Source of the DNA: DATAYF01 sp036272735
Lineage (GTDB): Bacteria > Chloroflexota > Ktedonobacteria > Ktedonobacterales > Ktedonobacteraceae
NCBI GenBank assembly: GCA_036272735.1
Contig: DATAYF010000531.1
Coordinates: 1-5,457 of the forward strand
Direction: 5' to 3'
Length of the DNA: 5,457 bases
The notes below the pieces were generated by a model. The model had not been told where the DNA came from and made no database searches. It saw only the letters and a program-made list of their open reading frames with translations. Positions within the stretch are counted from its first letter, which is position 1; each line of letters opens with the position of its first letter. This document shows, one piece after another, positions 1 to 5,457 of this stretch. A program made the translations under genes and the position numbers.

Positions 1-1
1 G

Positions 2-73
2 GACTTGACGGCATTTTTGGGGGATGAAGCGAGGGATGAGCCACTCATCTCCTTCATTAAAACTTCACAATAA
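2..73 (+). CDS. possible 3' end of an upstream gene (partial, doubtful)
   Basis: Reading from base 2, 23 codons are open from the window edge to a TAA at 71-73. The peptide (ending ISFIKTSQ) looks protein-like, with mixed charged and hydrophobic residues, but an open stretch this short is expected often by chance. If it is real, the regulator's promoter repeats at 52-73 lie inside the end of this gene and the -10 box falls just after its stop. The other two + frames stop early (TGA at 6-8 and at 25-27). No family can be named. Confidence 0.22.
   Translation, partial: DLTAFLGDEARDEPLISFIKTSQ
33..51. repeat. short inverted repeat GATGAG / CTCATC
   Basis: GATGAG (35-40) and CTCATC (44-49) are perfect inverted arms around CCA. 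A G-U pair and a G-C pair could extend the stem to 33-51. No U-run follows (the next bases are CTTCATTAAAA), so it is a poor rho-independent terminator. It abuts the tandem repeats at 52-73 and could be an additional protein site or a remnant terminator of an upstream gene. Confidence 0.35.
52..73 (+). promoter_or_regulatory. tandem 11-bp direct repeat, probable response-regulator operator
   Basis: Two head-to-tail 11-mers, CTTCATTAAAA (52-62) and CTTCACAATAA (63-73), agree at 8 of 11 positions and share the core CTTCA. OmpR/PhoB-family dimers bind such repeats, one helical turn apart, head to tail. The E. coli pho box is likewise two 7-bp repeats with a 4-bp AT-rich spacer, and here the spacer is AAAA. 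The repeats sit where a -35 box would be, as at activator-dependent promoters. A related set precedes the permease gene at 2591-2623. That the regulator encoded next door binds here is an inference. Confidence 0.55.
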
Positions 74-78
74 TTGGC

Positions 79-84
79 TATACT
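79..84 (+). promoter_or_regulatory. -10 box of the regulator/kinase operon
   Basis: TATACT matches the sigma-70-type consensus TATAAT at five of six positions. No good -35 box lies 16-18 bases upstream; TTCACA (64-69) resembles one but is only 9 bases away and is part of the operator repeat. This suggests an activator-dependent promoter. Transcription would start near 91, leaving a leader of about 70 bases before the ATG at 163. Confidence 0.5.
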
Positions 85-148
85 GGAGACAAAAGAGGAA
101 GCTATCCATACATATATTGTCCCTTTTGCTCATATTATTTCCCTGCTC

Positions 149-159
149 ACAGGACCTGT
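149..159 (+). promoter_or_regulatory. ribosome binding site of the regulator gene within an 11-bp palindrome
   Basis: AGGA (151-154) lies 8 bases before the ATG at 163 and is the best Shine-Dalgarno match for it. It is embedded in ACAGGACCTGT, a perfect palindrome around one central base. As RNA it could fold only into a weak 4-bp stem with a 3-base loop, so strong sequestration of the site is unlikely. The site is weaker than those of the kinase and permease genes. Confidence 0.45.
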
Positions 160-162
160 CTG

Positions 163-846
163 ATGAAACGAAAGATATTAGTTGTTGACGATGATCGAAA
201 AACCGTGGATTTGATTCGCCTCTACCTTGAACGCGAGCAACACCAGGTGCTTGTCGCTTACGATGGACACGAGGCGCTGGAACTCGCACGCCAGCGTGCG
301 CCTAACCTGATTATTCTCGATTGGATGTTGCCAACGGTCGATGGGCTGGATATTTGTCGCATCCTTCGCGTCGAGTCGCAGGTGCCAATCATTATGCTTA
401 CGGCGCGTTCGACCGAAGAGGATACGTTGCTGGGCCTTGATCTGGGAGCCGACGACTACGTGACCAAGCCGTTTAGCCCACGCGAACTGGTGGCCCGTGT
501 ACGCGTGGTCCTGCGGCGTTCCTCCCAGGAGGAAGAGTTGGCGCCACCGCTGCAGATTGGCGACCTGTGCATCGACTTTGCCGCTCACGAGGTCAGGCGC
601 GCGGATGAACCTGTGCGCCTGACGCCGAAGGAGTTCAAGCTGCTGGAAACCCTGGCGTGTGAACCTGGACGCGCGTTTAGCCGGAGCGAGCTGGTTAACC
701 GCGTCTTTGGCCTGGAATATGAAGGCTTCGAGCGCACAATCGACGTCCATTTGATGAACCTGCGGAAAAAGATCGAGGCCGATCCCAACCATCCGCTCTA
801 CCTGCTGACTGTGTACGGCGTTGGCTACAAATTTCGGAGGGAGTAA
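163..846 (+). CDS. OmpR/PhoB-family response regulator
   Basis: A 227-residue cytoplasmic DNA-binding protein that is phosphorylated by a partner histidine kinase and then binds tandem DNA repeats as a dimer. The receiver domain spans about residues 3-118. It has the acidic pocket D9-D10-D11, the phospho-acceptor D53 (in LIILDWMLP), the switch residue T80 (MLTA) and the conserved K102-P103 (DDYVTKPF). After a short Glu-rich linker, a winged-helix effector domain runs from about 129 to 227, with LTPKEFKLLE (153-162), the recognition helix near RTIDVHLMNLRKKIE (191-205) and the wing motif VYGVGYKF. Length and all key residues are normal, so it should be functional. The ATG start places ILVVDDD at the N terminus as in the family. 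The gene is followed after one base by the kinase gene, its probable partner. The tandem repeats at 52-73 suggest autoregulation. The exact regulon (PhoP-, BaeR- or BceR-like) cannot be told from sequence alone, so no gene name is given. Confidence 0.97.
   Translation: MKRKILVVDDDRKTVDLIRLYLEREQHQVLVAYDGHEALELARQRAPNLIILDWMLPTVDGLDICRILRVESQVPIIMLTARSTEEDTLLGLDLGADDYVTKPFSPRELVARVRVVLRRSSQEEELAPPLQIGDLCIDFAAHEVRRADEPVRLTPKEFKLLETLACEPGRAFSRSELVNRVFGLEYEGFERTIDVHLMNLRKKIEADPNHPLYLLTVYGVGYKFRRE
836..843 (+). promoter_or_regulatory. ribosome binding site that decides the kinase start
   Basis: GGAGGGAG lies in the last codons of the regulator gene, 4 to 11 bases before the ATG at 848, an ideal Shine-Dalgarno position. 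It favours ATG 848 over the in-frame TTG at 821, which has no purine-rich site before it. Use of this site gives a 1-base gap between stop and start codons and probable translational coupling. Confidence 0.85.
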
Positions 847-847
847 G

Positions 848-2335
848 ATGTTCCGTGAACGCCATCTCCGCCTGCCTCATTTCACGCACAGCCTGTATTT
901 TCGCTTATGGCTGATGGTCCTGTTGACCATCCTGGTTACCATCAGCATTGTGGCATTTTTTTCTGGTCATAGCACTGCAGGTCTGTTCAAAGCATATGTC
1001 TCTACAAAACAGCAGGCAGGACTCAATGATGCTATAGCCTGGTTAAACACATTTAATGCCAGATCAAACGGTAATCCTGATCCGCAAATTGAGGAGGGTA
1101 TGGTCGATCAAATCGGGCGCGCATATAATATCCGTCTGATTGTGGTCAATCCCACGGGCCGGGTGATCGCTTCTAACGAGTCTGATCTGATCGGCAGCTT
1201 TGTTCTTCGGGGCCGCGCTAAAGCGGTTGCTGAACAGAAGATCACGAGTTCTCCAACGCTCTTCTGCGCGGATTTGTCCAGCGATACTATCGTGATCTCG
1301 ACTAACACGATTCCTTTTTGTCCTAATCTCCCAGGCTCATTCCTTGGAGTGCCAAAGGCATTGGCCTCCCCCGAACAGCGTTTTCTCAATTCGATGACCA
1401 GCTCGATCCTGTTTAGCGTTTTCCTCGCGGGTCTGATCGCGCTGGTTCTCAGCCTGGCCTTCTCTTACGCGATTATCAAGCCGATCAAACGCATGACCAC
1501 CGTAGCCCGGCGCATGGAAGAAGGCGATCTCAGCCAGCGCCTGAAGGTGAGGACGCACACCGAAATTGGCGAGCTGGCGCACGTCCTCAATACCATGGCC
1601 GGTGGGTTGCAGCACTCTGAAAACCTGCGCCGCAATTTGATCAACGATATCGCACACGAACTGCGCACACCTCTGACCAATATTCGCGGCTACCTGGAAG
1701 CGTTGCAGGACGAGGTGGTTGAGCCTACGCCCAAGACCATTGCCTCGCTCTATGAAGAATCGACGCTACTGACGCGCCTGGTCGCTGATTTGCAGGAGCT
1801 TAGTCTGGCTGAGGCCGGACAACTGCGTCTGACACGCCGTCCCCTGGCGCTCAACGAGTGCCTTCTCAAGGCGGTGCATATGCTTCAGTTGCGCGCTACC
1901 GAGAAGGAGATCACACTGGACGTTGATCTATCGCCTGGCTTGCCCTGGGTCGAGGCTGATCCCGAACGGGTGGCCCAGATTCTGCGCAACCTGATCGGGA
2001 ACGCGATTACACACACGCCCGAAGGCGGCAAGATCACGGTCAGCGCTGCTGAACGCGGCAAAGAGGTGCTGGTCAGCGTGCAGGATACTGGCTGCGGCAT
2101 CGAGGCCCAGCACCTGCCATATGTCTTTGAGCGCTTCTATCGCGCTGACCCCTCACGGACACGCACGACAGGTGGCACCGGTCTGGGCCTGGCGATTGCC
2201 AAGCAGATGGTGCTAGCTCATGGTGGGCACGTGAGCGTGGAAAGCCAGCCGGGCCGTGGCTCCTGCTTTGCCTTCACCCTTCCGGCTATGGATCTTTCAC
2301 CACTGCCGGATTATGATCTCGCCGCAAAATCCTGA
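848..2335 (+). CDS. membrane sensor histidine kinase (HAMP, HisKA, HATPase_c)
   Basis: A 495-residue membrane protein that autophosphorylates on histidine and passes the phosphate to the regulator encoded just upstream. Visible order: basic N terminus; TM1 about 17-38; extracytoplasmic sensor about 39-184; TM2 about 185-210; HAMP about 208-262, beginning with the IIKPIKRM motif; HisKA about 258-325 with H-box NDIAHELRTPL (phospho-acceptor H270, followed by E271); and HATPase_c about 370-480. The ATPase domain has an N-box (NLIGNAITHTP, N385), G1 DTGCGI (413-418), F-box VFERFYR (426-432) and G2 GGTGLGLAI (442-450). All catalytic motifs are intact. The sensor contains YNIRLIVVNPTGRVIASN (93-110), reminiscent of a PAS/Cache-type fold, and two cysteines, C140 and C158, that could form a disulfide. 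The ligand is unknown. The domain order resembles BaeS/PhoR-like kinases. ATG 848 is chosen for its strong ribosome binding site; the TTG at 821 would add nine residues. Confidence 0.96.
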   Translation: MFRERHLRLPHFTHSLYFRLWLMVLLTILVTISIVAFFSGHSTAGLFKAYVSTKQQAGLNDAIAWLNTFNARSNGNPDPQIEEGMVDQIGRAYNIRLIVVNPTGRVIASNESDLIGSFVLRGRAKAVAEQKITSSPTLFCADLSSDTIVISTNTIPFCPNLPGSFLGVPKALASPEQRFLNSMTSSILFSVFLAGLIALVLSLAFSYAIIKPIKRMTTVARRMEEGDLSQRLKVRTHTEIGELAHVLNTMAGGLQHSENLRRNLINDIAHELRTPLTNIRGYLEALQDEVVEPTPKTIASLYEESTLLTRLVADLQELSLAEAGQLRLTRRPLALNECLLKAVHMLQLRATEKEITLDVDLSPGLPWVEADPERVAQILRNLIGNAITHTPEGGKITVSAAERGKEVLVSVQDTGCGIEAQHLPYVFERFYRADPSRTRTTGGTGLGLAIAKQMVLAHGGHVSVESQPGRGSCFAFTLPAMDLSPLPDYDLAAKS

Positions 2336-2389
2336 TTCCCTGTCCTCCCTTTCCCTTTTCTGGGGCCACTTACAAGGAGGAATTCCTGT

Positions 2390-2500
2390 TGTAGGGACCA
2401 TCATTCATAGGGTCCCATTCATCCTGTGATTCATCCACTTCCCCTGCCTAATCCTGGATGAATCTGGATAAATGGGACCCTATGAATGATGGTCCCTACA
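2390..2500. mobile_element. MITE-like nested inverted-repeat element
   Basis: Bases 2390-2419 and 2471-2500 are perfect 30-bp inverted repeats beginning TGTAGGGACC. After a mismatch and a bulge the pairing continues (ATCC 2421-2424 with GGAT 2466-2469; GATTCATCCA 2428-2437 with 2455-2464), leaving a 17-base centre at 2438-2454. Each arm is itself a dyad: GGGACC, 11 bases, GGTCCC (2394-2416 and 2474-2496). TA dinucleotides at 2392-2393 and 2497-2498 bracket a 103-bp core, as would the TA target duplication of IS630/Tc1-type elements. It contains no coding sequence. It may be a non-autonomous mobile element or a REP-type repeat; copies elsewhere in the genome cannot be seen here. If transcribed it would make a very stable hairpin. 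Confidence 0.65.
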
Positions 2501-2590
2501 CTGCTTGATCGCTTCCTTTGAAACAAACATTCGGGATGATCCATGTTTTCGAGAGGACCAGAATGCGAAGCGCTTTCATCCTGACACCTT

Positions 2591-2623
2591 CTTGATTGGT
2601 TCTTCATAACTTCTTTATAGCCT
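2591..2623 (+). promoter_or_regulatory. three tandem 11-bp repeats, probable response-regulator operator of the permease gene
   Basis: Three contiguous 11-mers, CTTGATTGGTT (2591-2601), CTTCATAACTT (2602-2612) and CTTTATAGCCT (2613-2623), share CTT-N-AT at their left ends. Shifted two bases left, each begins TTCTT and carries AT at positions 7-8. The 11-bp head-to-tail period is that of OmpR/PhoB-family binding sites, and CTTCAT is identical to the first repeat at 52-57 before the regulator gene. The repeats occupy the -35 region. Binding by the regulator encoded at 163-846 is inferred from motif, geometry and proximity. Confidence 0.55.
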
Positions 2624-2629
2624 CTGCTT

Positions 2630-2635
2630 TATATT
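2630..2635 (+). promoter_or_regulatory. -10 box of the permease gene
   Basis: TATATT matches TATAAT at five of six positions and starts six bases after the last tandem repeat. No -35 box lies at 16-18 bases, as expected of an activator-dependent promoter. An alternative is TTGATT (2592-2597) with TATAGC (2616-2621) at an 18-base spacing, four of six matches each. The start of transcription would fall near 2642. Confidence 0.45.
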
Positions 2636-2641
2636 GTGAGT

Positions 2642-2664
2642 GCCAGGCAGCAGAGACTGCTGGC
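2642..2664 (+). other. hairpin at the predicted 5' end of the permease mRNA
   Basis: GCCAG (2642-2646) pairs with CTGGC (2660-2664), and CAG (2648-2650) with CTG (2657-2659), around the loop CAGAGA with one bulged G. A competing fold pairs CAGCAG (2648-2653) with CTGCTG (2657-2662). It would lie at or next to the predicted first base of the transcript, where such stems can protect mRNA from 5'-end decay. It is far from the ribosome binding site and lacks a U-run. Confidence 0.35.
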
Positions 2665-2720
2665 TGATGTATATGGTTATCCTCGCATTTTCCATGAGAC
2701 AGAAAAAATACCTGATGACA

Positions 2721-2726
2721 AAGGAG
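2721..2726 (+). promoter_or_regulatory. ribosome binding site of the permease gene
   Basis: AAGGAG ends five bases before the ATG at 2732, a strong Shine-Dalgarno match that fixes the permease start. The encoded protein then has a basic N terminus followed by its first membrane helix, as the family requires. Confidence 0.85.
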
Positions 2727-2731
2727 TGTTT

Positions 2732-5457
2732 ATGGCTTCTCCAACTACCATTCTCTCGCGTCGTTCTACGCTGGCCCTCTTGCCCGCGATTGTCAGACTC
2801 GCCTGGTGGCGTCTGCGCCAGATGTGGCGCTCGTTGCTGGTCACCTGGCTGGGCATGATCGCAATGGTTGTGCTGATCTGTTCCGTTCCGCTCTTCGCCC
2901 AGTCTTCCAGCACGATTGGCCTGCGCTCAACTCTGAGTAGTATCCCGCTGAGCCAGCAAAGGGTCAATGCGACTTTCTATAGTTTGCACCCGACCTCCGA
3001 CCAGATTCTCCAGGCGCAGCAGCAGATTAACCAAGCTGTGCAGCGCAATATTGGTTCCTATGTCAACGGCAACGCGGACTTTTCGGTCTCTCTGCCGCCT
3101 TTGACGTTGCGGTCCAGTGCCTCGCGGGGCTCCAGCAGCCAGAACACCAATACGCTGCAAGTTGTTGGCTACAACCTCAATAAGGTCGGCAGCGAATTAA
3201 CTGTTGTTCAGGGGCACCTGCCAGATGCTCTCAACAATCAAATCGAGATCGCGTTGACTCAGGCCGAAGCGGCAAGCTTGCATGCGAGTATTGGTTCGGT
3301 GCTGAAGGCAACCTTTCCCGATTCCGTGGGGAGTGTGACCTGGACCCTGCATGTGGTTGGTATATTCGGAACCAGTCAGAACTGGGAATATGCCAATGAC
3401 TTTCAGGCCAATACAAGTTCCCATAGCACATCATATCCAGTACTGGCCTCAAGCAGCGCGCTCCTGCCACAGATCTCTTCTTTGCAGATCTCTCTGAATA
3501 ATCAACAGGTTTTCGGGAATAGGGGCGTGGTTATTGCGGCTGGTGGTAAAGGTACTCCTAATCTGCCTTTCTTCGGACTGAACTGGAGCTATCCGCTTGA
3601 TATTACACGCGTCAATACGAACAATATGGACGCGCTTGTGCAAGGTGGCACGAATCTTTCCTCACAACTGGGGCAATCGTTGCAACAGGTGCCGGATGCC
3701 GCGCCTTTTCAGATGCGTTCGGCAGGGCCACTCTTTGATACCATTTCATCCTACGAAACTGAGATCGCAATCGCGAATATCCCCATTATCGCCCTGCTTG
3801 TTCTGATCCTGGCGCTGCTGATTTTCCTGGTAAGCACGATGTCGGTGGCACTGGTAGAACGCCAGACCGCGACGATTGCAACATTGCGCAGCCGCGGCGC
3901 GACTCAGCGCCACGTTTTTGGCGCTTTTGTGACTCAGGGGACGATCCTGGGCCTGATTGCGTTGATCCTTGGCCCTTTTGCCGCTATCCTGCTGGTTGAA
4001 TGGTTGGTTCATTTGCTCCTGTCCGGTTCTCCTCAATCGTCGCTGAATGTCCTGCTGAACAATCCCTTCTCGACGGCGCTGAGCGTGGGCTGGTTCGCCC
4101 TGGCAACAATCGCCTGCGCACTACTCACACTGATCATTTCGGTCAGGCGCGCCTCTCAAATGGATGTGCTCGCTTTCCGGCGTGAATCTTCGCGTAGCAC
4201 GCGCGCTCCTTTCTGGCGGCGCCTCAACCTGGATATCGTTGGTGTTGTTCTGCTCTGTCTGGGCTATCTCGGCTACCTGTACCTGTCGCAGCCCGCGATT
4301 GCGGGGCAACTTGGGAAGAATCTGCTGGTTATTCGGGGGGTCATGGCATTGTGTGCGCCATTCCTGGCTTCTGCCATTTGTTTCACGCTCTTCCTGCGCC
4401 TCTTCCCGCTCTGCTTGCGCCTATGTACATTCCTGGCGTCGCGCAGGCGCAAAGCTCCAGCCGTGCTCGCGTTCGCGCAGATGGAGCGCGCACCTCGCCC
4501 GGCTTCGCGCATGATTCTCCTGCTTCTGCTGGTCATTTCGACGACCATGTTCGCCCTGGTCTACACGGCGACCCAGCAGCAGCGCACCAGTGATTCGGTG
4601 GATTTCGCTGTCGGTGCAGACTTCAGCGGAAGCGCCGGACCCCATTCCCAGCATCTGACGCTGACGCAGGAGACCGCTACCTATACGAAGGTGCAGGGCG
4701 TAACTTCTGCGACGTTGGGTTATAAGGATTATCAGCAGACAAGCACACTGACAGATGTGGTGGCGGTGGATGCTGATACATATGCTAGCACGGCCCGCTG
4801 GGGTTCGCAGTACTCGGCACAATCGCTTGCCAGCCTGATGTCCCTGCTGGTCAGCCATCGCGCCGACGCGACCAACAACGATACCGTCTATACAATTATC
4901 GACGATGAGATGGCGAACAATCAGCACCTCTCTGTTGGTTCTTCGTTTGTCCTGCCCACATCCGATGGCTATAGCATCCACTACGTTGTGGCGGGCATTG
5001 TCCACTACATTCCCGGCGTTTACGATAGCTCCAGCGACCCGATCACGTACGGCATGTTGTGCGATTATCAGAGCTATGCCTCGGTCTATCAGCAAAATAG
5101 CAGTAGCGCGCTCGATCCAAATTTCGTCTGGTTAAAGACCAATAGTGACAATGCCTCGTTGAGCAGCGTGCGTGCTGCCTTCCCAAAACTGCAAGACCTG
5201 CGCACACAACTGGCCAGCGCGGAATCGAATCCGCTCTCTGTCAATGTCGATGGTATGCTCTACCTGGGCATCGCGACTGCGCTCCTGCTGGCCCTGCTTG
5301 GAACGCTCTTCTTCAGCTGGCTGAATGCTTCGGGGCGTCTGACTAACTTTGCGGTGTTGCGGGCGCTCGGTATGCCGCCGCGTCAGATCGCAGCAGTGCT
5401 GCTCTGGGAGCAAGGCTGGATTTACGTGTTCGCAGTTGTGATTGGCCTGGGTCTGGG
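2732..5457 (+). CDS. FtsX-type ABC transporter permease with two large outside domains (3' end beyond window)
   Basis: The frame is open for 908 codons and runs off the window, so the full protein is longer. It is an integral membrane permease of the MacB/LolCE/FtsX superfamily, which with a separate ATPase moves or extracts substrates at the membrane or acts mechanically on envelope proteins. Residues about 35-57 form TM1. About 58-345 is a first extracytoplasmic MacB-like core domain, with GHLPDALNNQIEIAL near 161. Helices at about 346-372, 396-426 and 449-471 form the first FtsX domain, with the coupling segment LRSRGATQRHVFGAF (385-399). Further hydrophobic segments lie at about 500-520 and 533-566, and the second half begins with a helix at about 592-613. 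A second outside domain covers about 614-840 (IIDDEMANNQHLSVGSSF, 722-739). Then come a helix at about 842-864, the second coupling segment AVLRALGMPPRQIAAV (874-889) and the start of another helix. The duplicated halves differ from BceB, which has one large loop. No ATPase gene is in view. The substrate is unknown. Confidence 0.93.
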   Translation, partial: MASPTTILSRRSTLALLPAIVRLAWWRLRQMWRSLLVTWLGMIAMVVLICSVPLFAQSSSTIGLRSTLSSIPLSQQRVNATFYSLHPTSDQILQAQQQINQAVQRNIGSYVNGNADFSVSLPPLTLRSSASRGSSSQNTNTLQVVGYNLNKVGSELTVVQGHLPDALNNQIEIALTQAEAASLHASIGSVLKATFPDSVGSVTWTLHVVGIFGTSQNWEYANDFQANTSSHSTSYPVLASSSALLPQISSLQISLNNQQVFGNRGVVIAAGGKGTPNLPFFGLNWSYPLDITRVNTNNMDALVQGGTNLSSQLGQSLQQVPDAAPFQMRSAGPLFDTISSYETEIAIANIPIIALLVLILALLIFLVSTMSVALVERQTATIATLRSRGATQRHVFGAFVTQGTILGLIALILGPFAAILLVEWLVHLLLSGSPQSSLNVLLNNPFSTALSVGWFALATIACALLTLIISVRRASQMDVLAFRRESSRSTRAPFWRRLNLDIVGVVLLCLGYLGYLYLSQPAIAGQLGKNLLVIRGVMALCAPFLASAICFTLFLRLFPLCLRLCTFLASRRRKAPAVLAFAQMERAPRPASRMILLLLLVISTTMFALVYTATQQQRTSDSVDFAVGADFSGSAGPHSQHLTLTQETATYTKVQGVTSATLGYKDYQQTSTLTDVVAVDADTYASTARWGSQYSAQSLASLMSLLVSHRADATNNDTVYTIIDDEMANNQHLSVGSSFVLPTSDGYSIHYVVAGIVHYIPGVYDSSSDPITYGMLCDYQSYASVYQQNSSSALDPNFVWLKTNSDNASLSSVRAAFPKLQDLRTQLASAESNPLSVNVDGMLYLGIATALLLALLGTLFFSWLNASGRLTNFAVLRALGMPPRQIAAVLLWEQGWIYVFAVVIGLGL

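Larger units (their letters stand above)
2336..2731. other. intergenic region between kinase and permease genes
   Basis: These 396 bases hold no credible gene. In order: a pyrimidine-rich run after the kinase stop (about 2336-2360); a 10-bp palindrome AGGAATTCCT (2378-2387); a nested inverted-repeat element (2390-2500); a stretch in which only an 8-bp palindrome AAGCGCTT (2568-2575) stands out; three tandem 11-mers with a -10 box (2591-2635); a leader hairpin (2642-2664); and the permease ribosome binding site (2721-2726). No hairpin followed by a U-run was found, so where the kinase operon terminates is uncertain. The large palindrome is the best candidate for stopping or protecting the transcript. 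Confidence 0.8.

Noticed and set aside
1..57. Minus-strand ATG at 57-55 as start of a divergent gene running off the left edge
   Set aside because: There are only 19 codons, no ribosome binding site at proper spacing, and a low-complexity Ser-rich peptide. It cannot be supported.
178..792. Minus-strand open frame (204 codons) opposite the regulator gene
   Set aside because: It is the shadow of a canonical response regulator; its Arg/Gln/His-rich translation shows no domain.
821..847. In-frame TTG at 821 as kinase start, overlapping the regulator gene by 26 bases
   Set aside because: There is no ribosome binding site before it, while ATG 848 has GGAGGGAG at ideal spacing. The nine extra residues repeat no family feature.
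2336..2390. Rho-independent terminator after the kinase gene
   Set aside because: There is a pyrimidine-rich run and a 10-bp palindrome (AGGAATTCCT), but no GC-rich hairpin followed by a U-run. The palindrome by itself is too small to call functional.
2390..2500. CRISPR-like or ncRNA gene reading of the repeat element
   Set aside because: The units are inverted rather than regularly spaced direct repeats with spacers, and no separate promoter was seen for it.
2565..2577. AAGCGCTT palindrome as an operator
   Set aside because: An 8-bp palindrome is expected by chance at this scale. It is separate from the tandem repeats and has no second copy in the window.
2640..2858. Small + strand open frame (72 codons, GTG start) overlapping the permease start
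   Set aside because: Cys/Trp-rich improbable protein, no ribosome binding site, and it mostly overlaps the permease gene in another frame.
4421..5095. Long minus-strand open frame (224 codons)
   Set aside because: It lies wholly inside the permease gene, whose frame is continuous and has recognisable FtsX motifs. The minus translation has no recognisable features and is a codon-bias shadow.

Overview
The window holds three co-directional genes on the + strand: an OmpR/PhoB-family response regulator (163-846), its sensor histidine kinase (848-2335), and the first 908 codons of a very long FtsX-type ABC transporter permease (2732 to the window edge, open-ended). Composition is moderately GC-rich, by eye in the low-to-mid fifties. 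Shine-Dalgarno sequences are clear, and the permease is a Ser/Gln/Asn-rich protein with two FtsX halves. Together with the small GGGACC/GGTCCC palindromic element, this looks most like a Chloroflexota genome of the Ktedonobacteria type. That assignment is an inference from style, not proof.

Layout. Positions 1-162 hold a small inverted repeat, possibly the last codons of an upstream gene, and a promoter with two 11-bp tandem repeats placed just upstream of a TATACT -10 box. The regulator and kinase genes follow with one base between them and form an operon. Positions 2336-2731 are a 396-bp gap. It contains a pyrimidine-rich stretch, a roughly 110-bp MITE-like nested palindrome (2390-2500), three 11-bp tandem repeats (2591-2623) placed just upstream of a TATATT -10 box, a short leader hairpin, and a strong ribosome binding site for the permease. 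The rest is permease.

How it fits together. The kinase has a two-helix membrane sensor with an outside domain of about 145 residues and should phosphorylate Asp53 of the regulator. The repeats in front of the regulator and those in front of the permease share a CTTCA-type core, the same 11-bp period, and nearly the same distance to the -10 box (9 and 10 bases from the end of the second 7-mer). This is the geometry of PhoB-family activator sites. The simplest model is that the regulator activates both its own operon and the permease gene, making a signal-responsive export or envelope-remodelling module comparable in logic to Bce-type systems, although the permease topology differs. No ATPase gene is visible; it would be expected downstream. 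Each component belongs to a known family. The most notable observation is the matching operator architecture linking the two transcription units.
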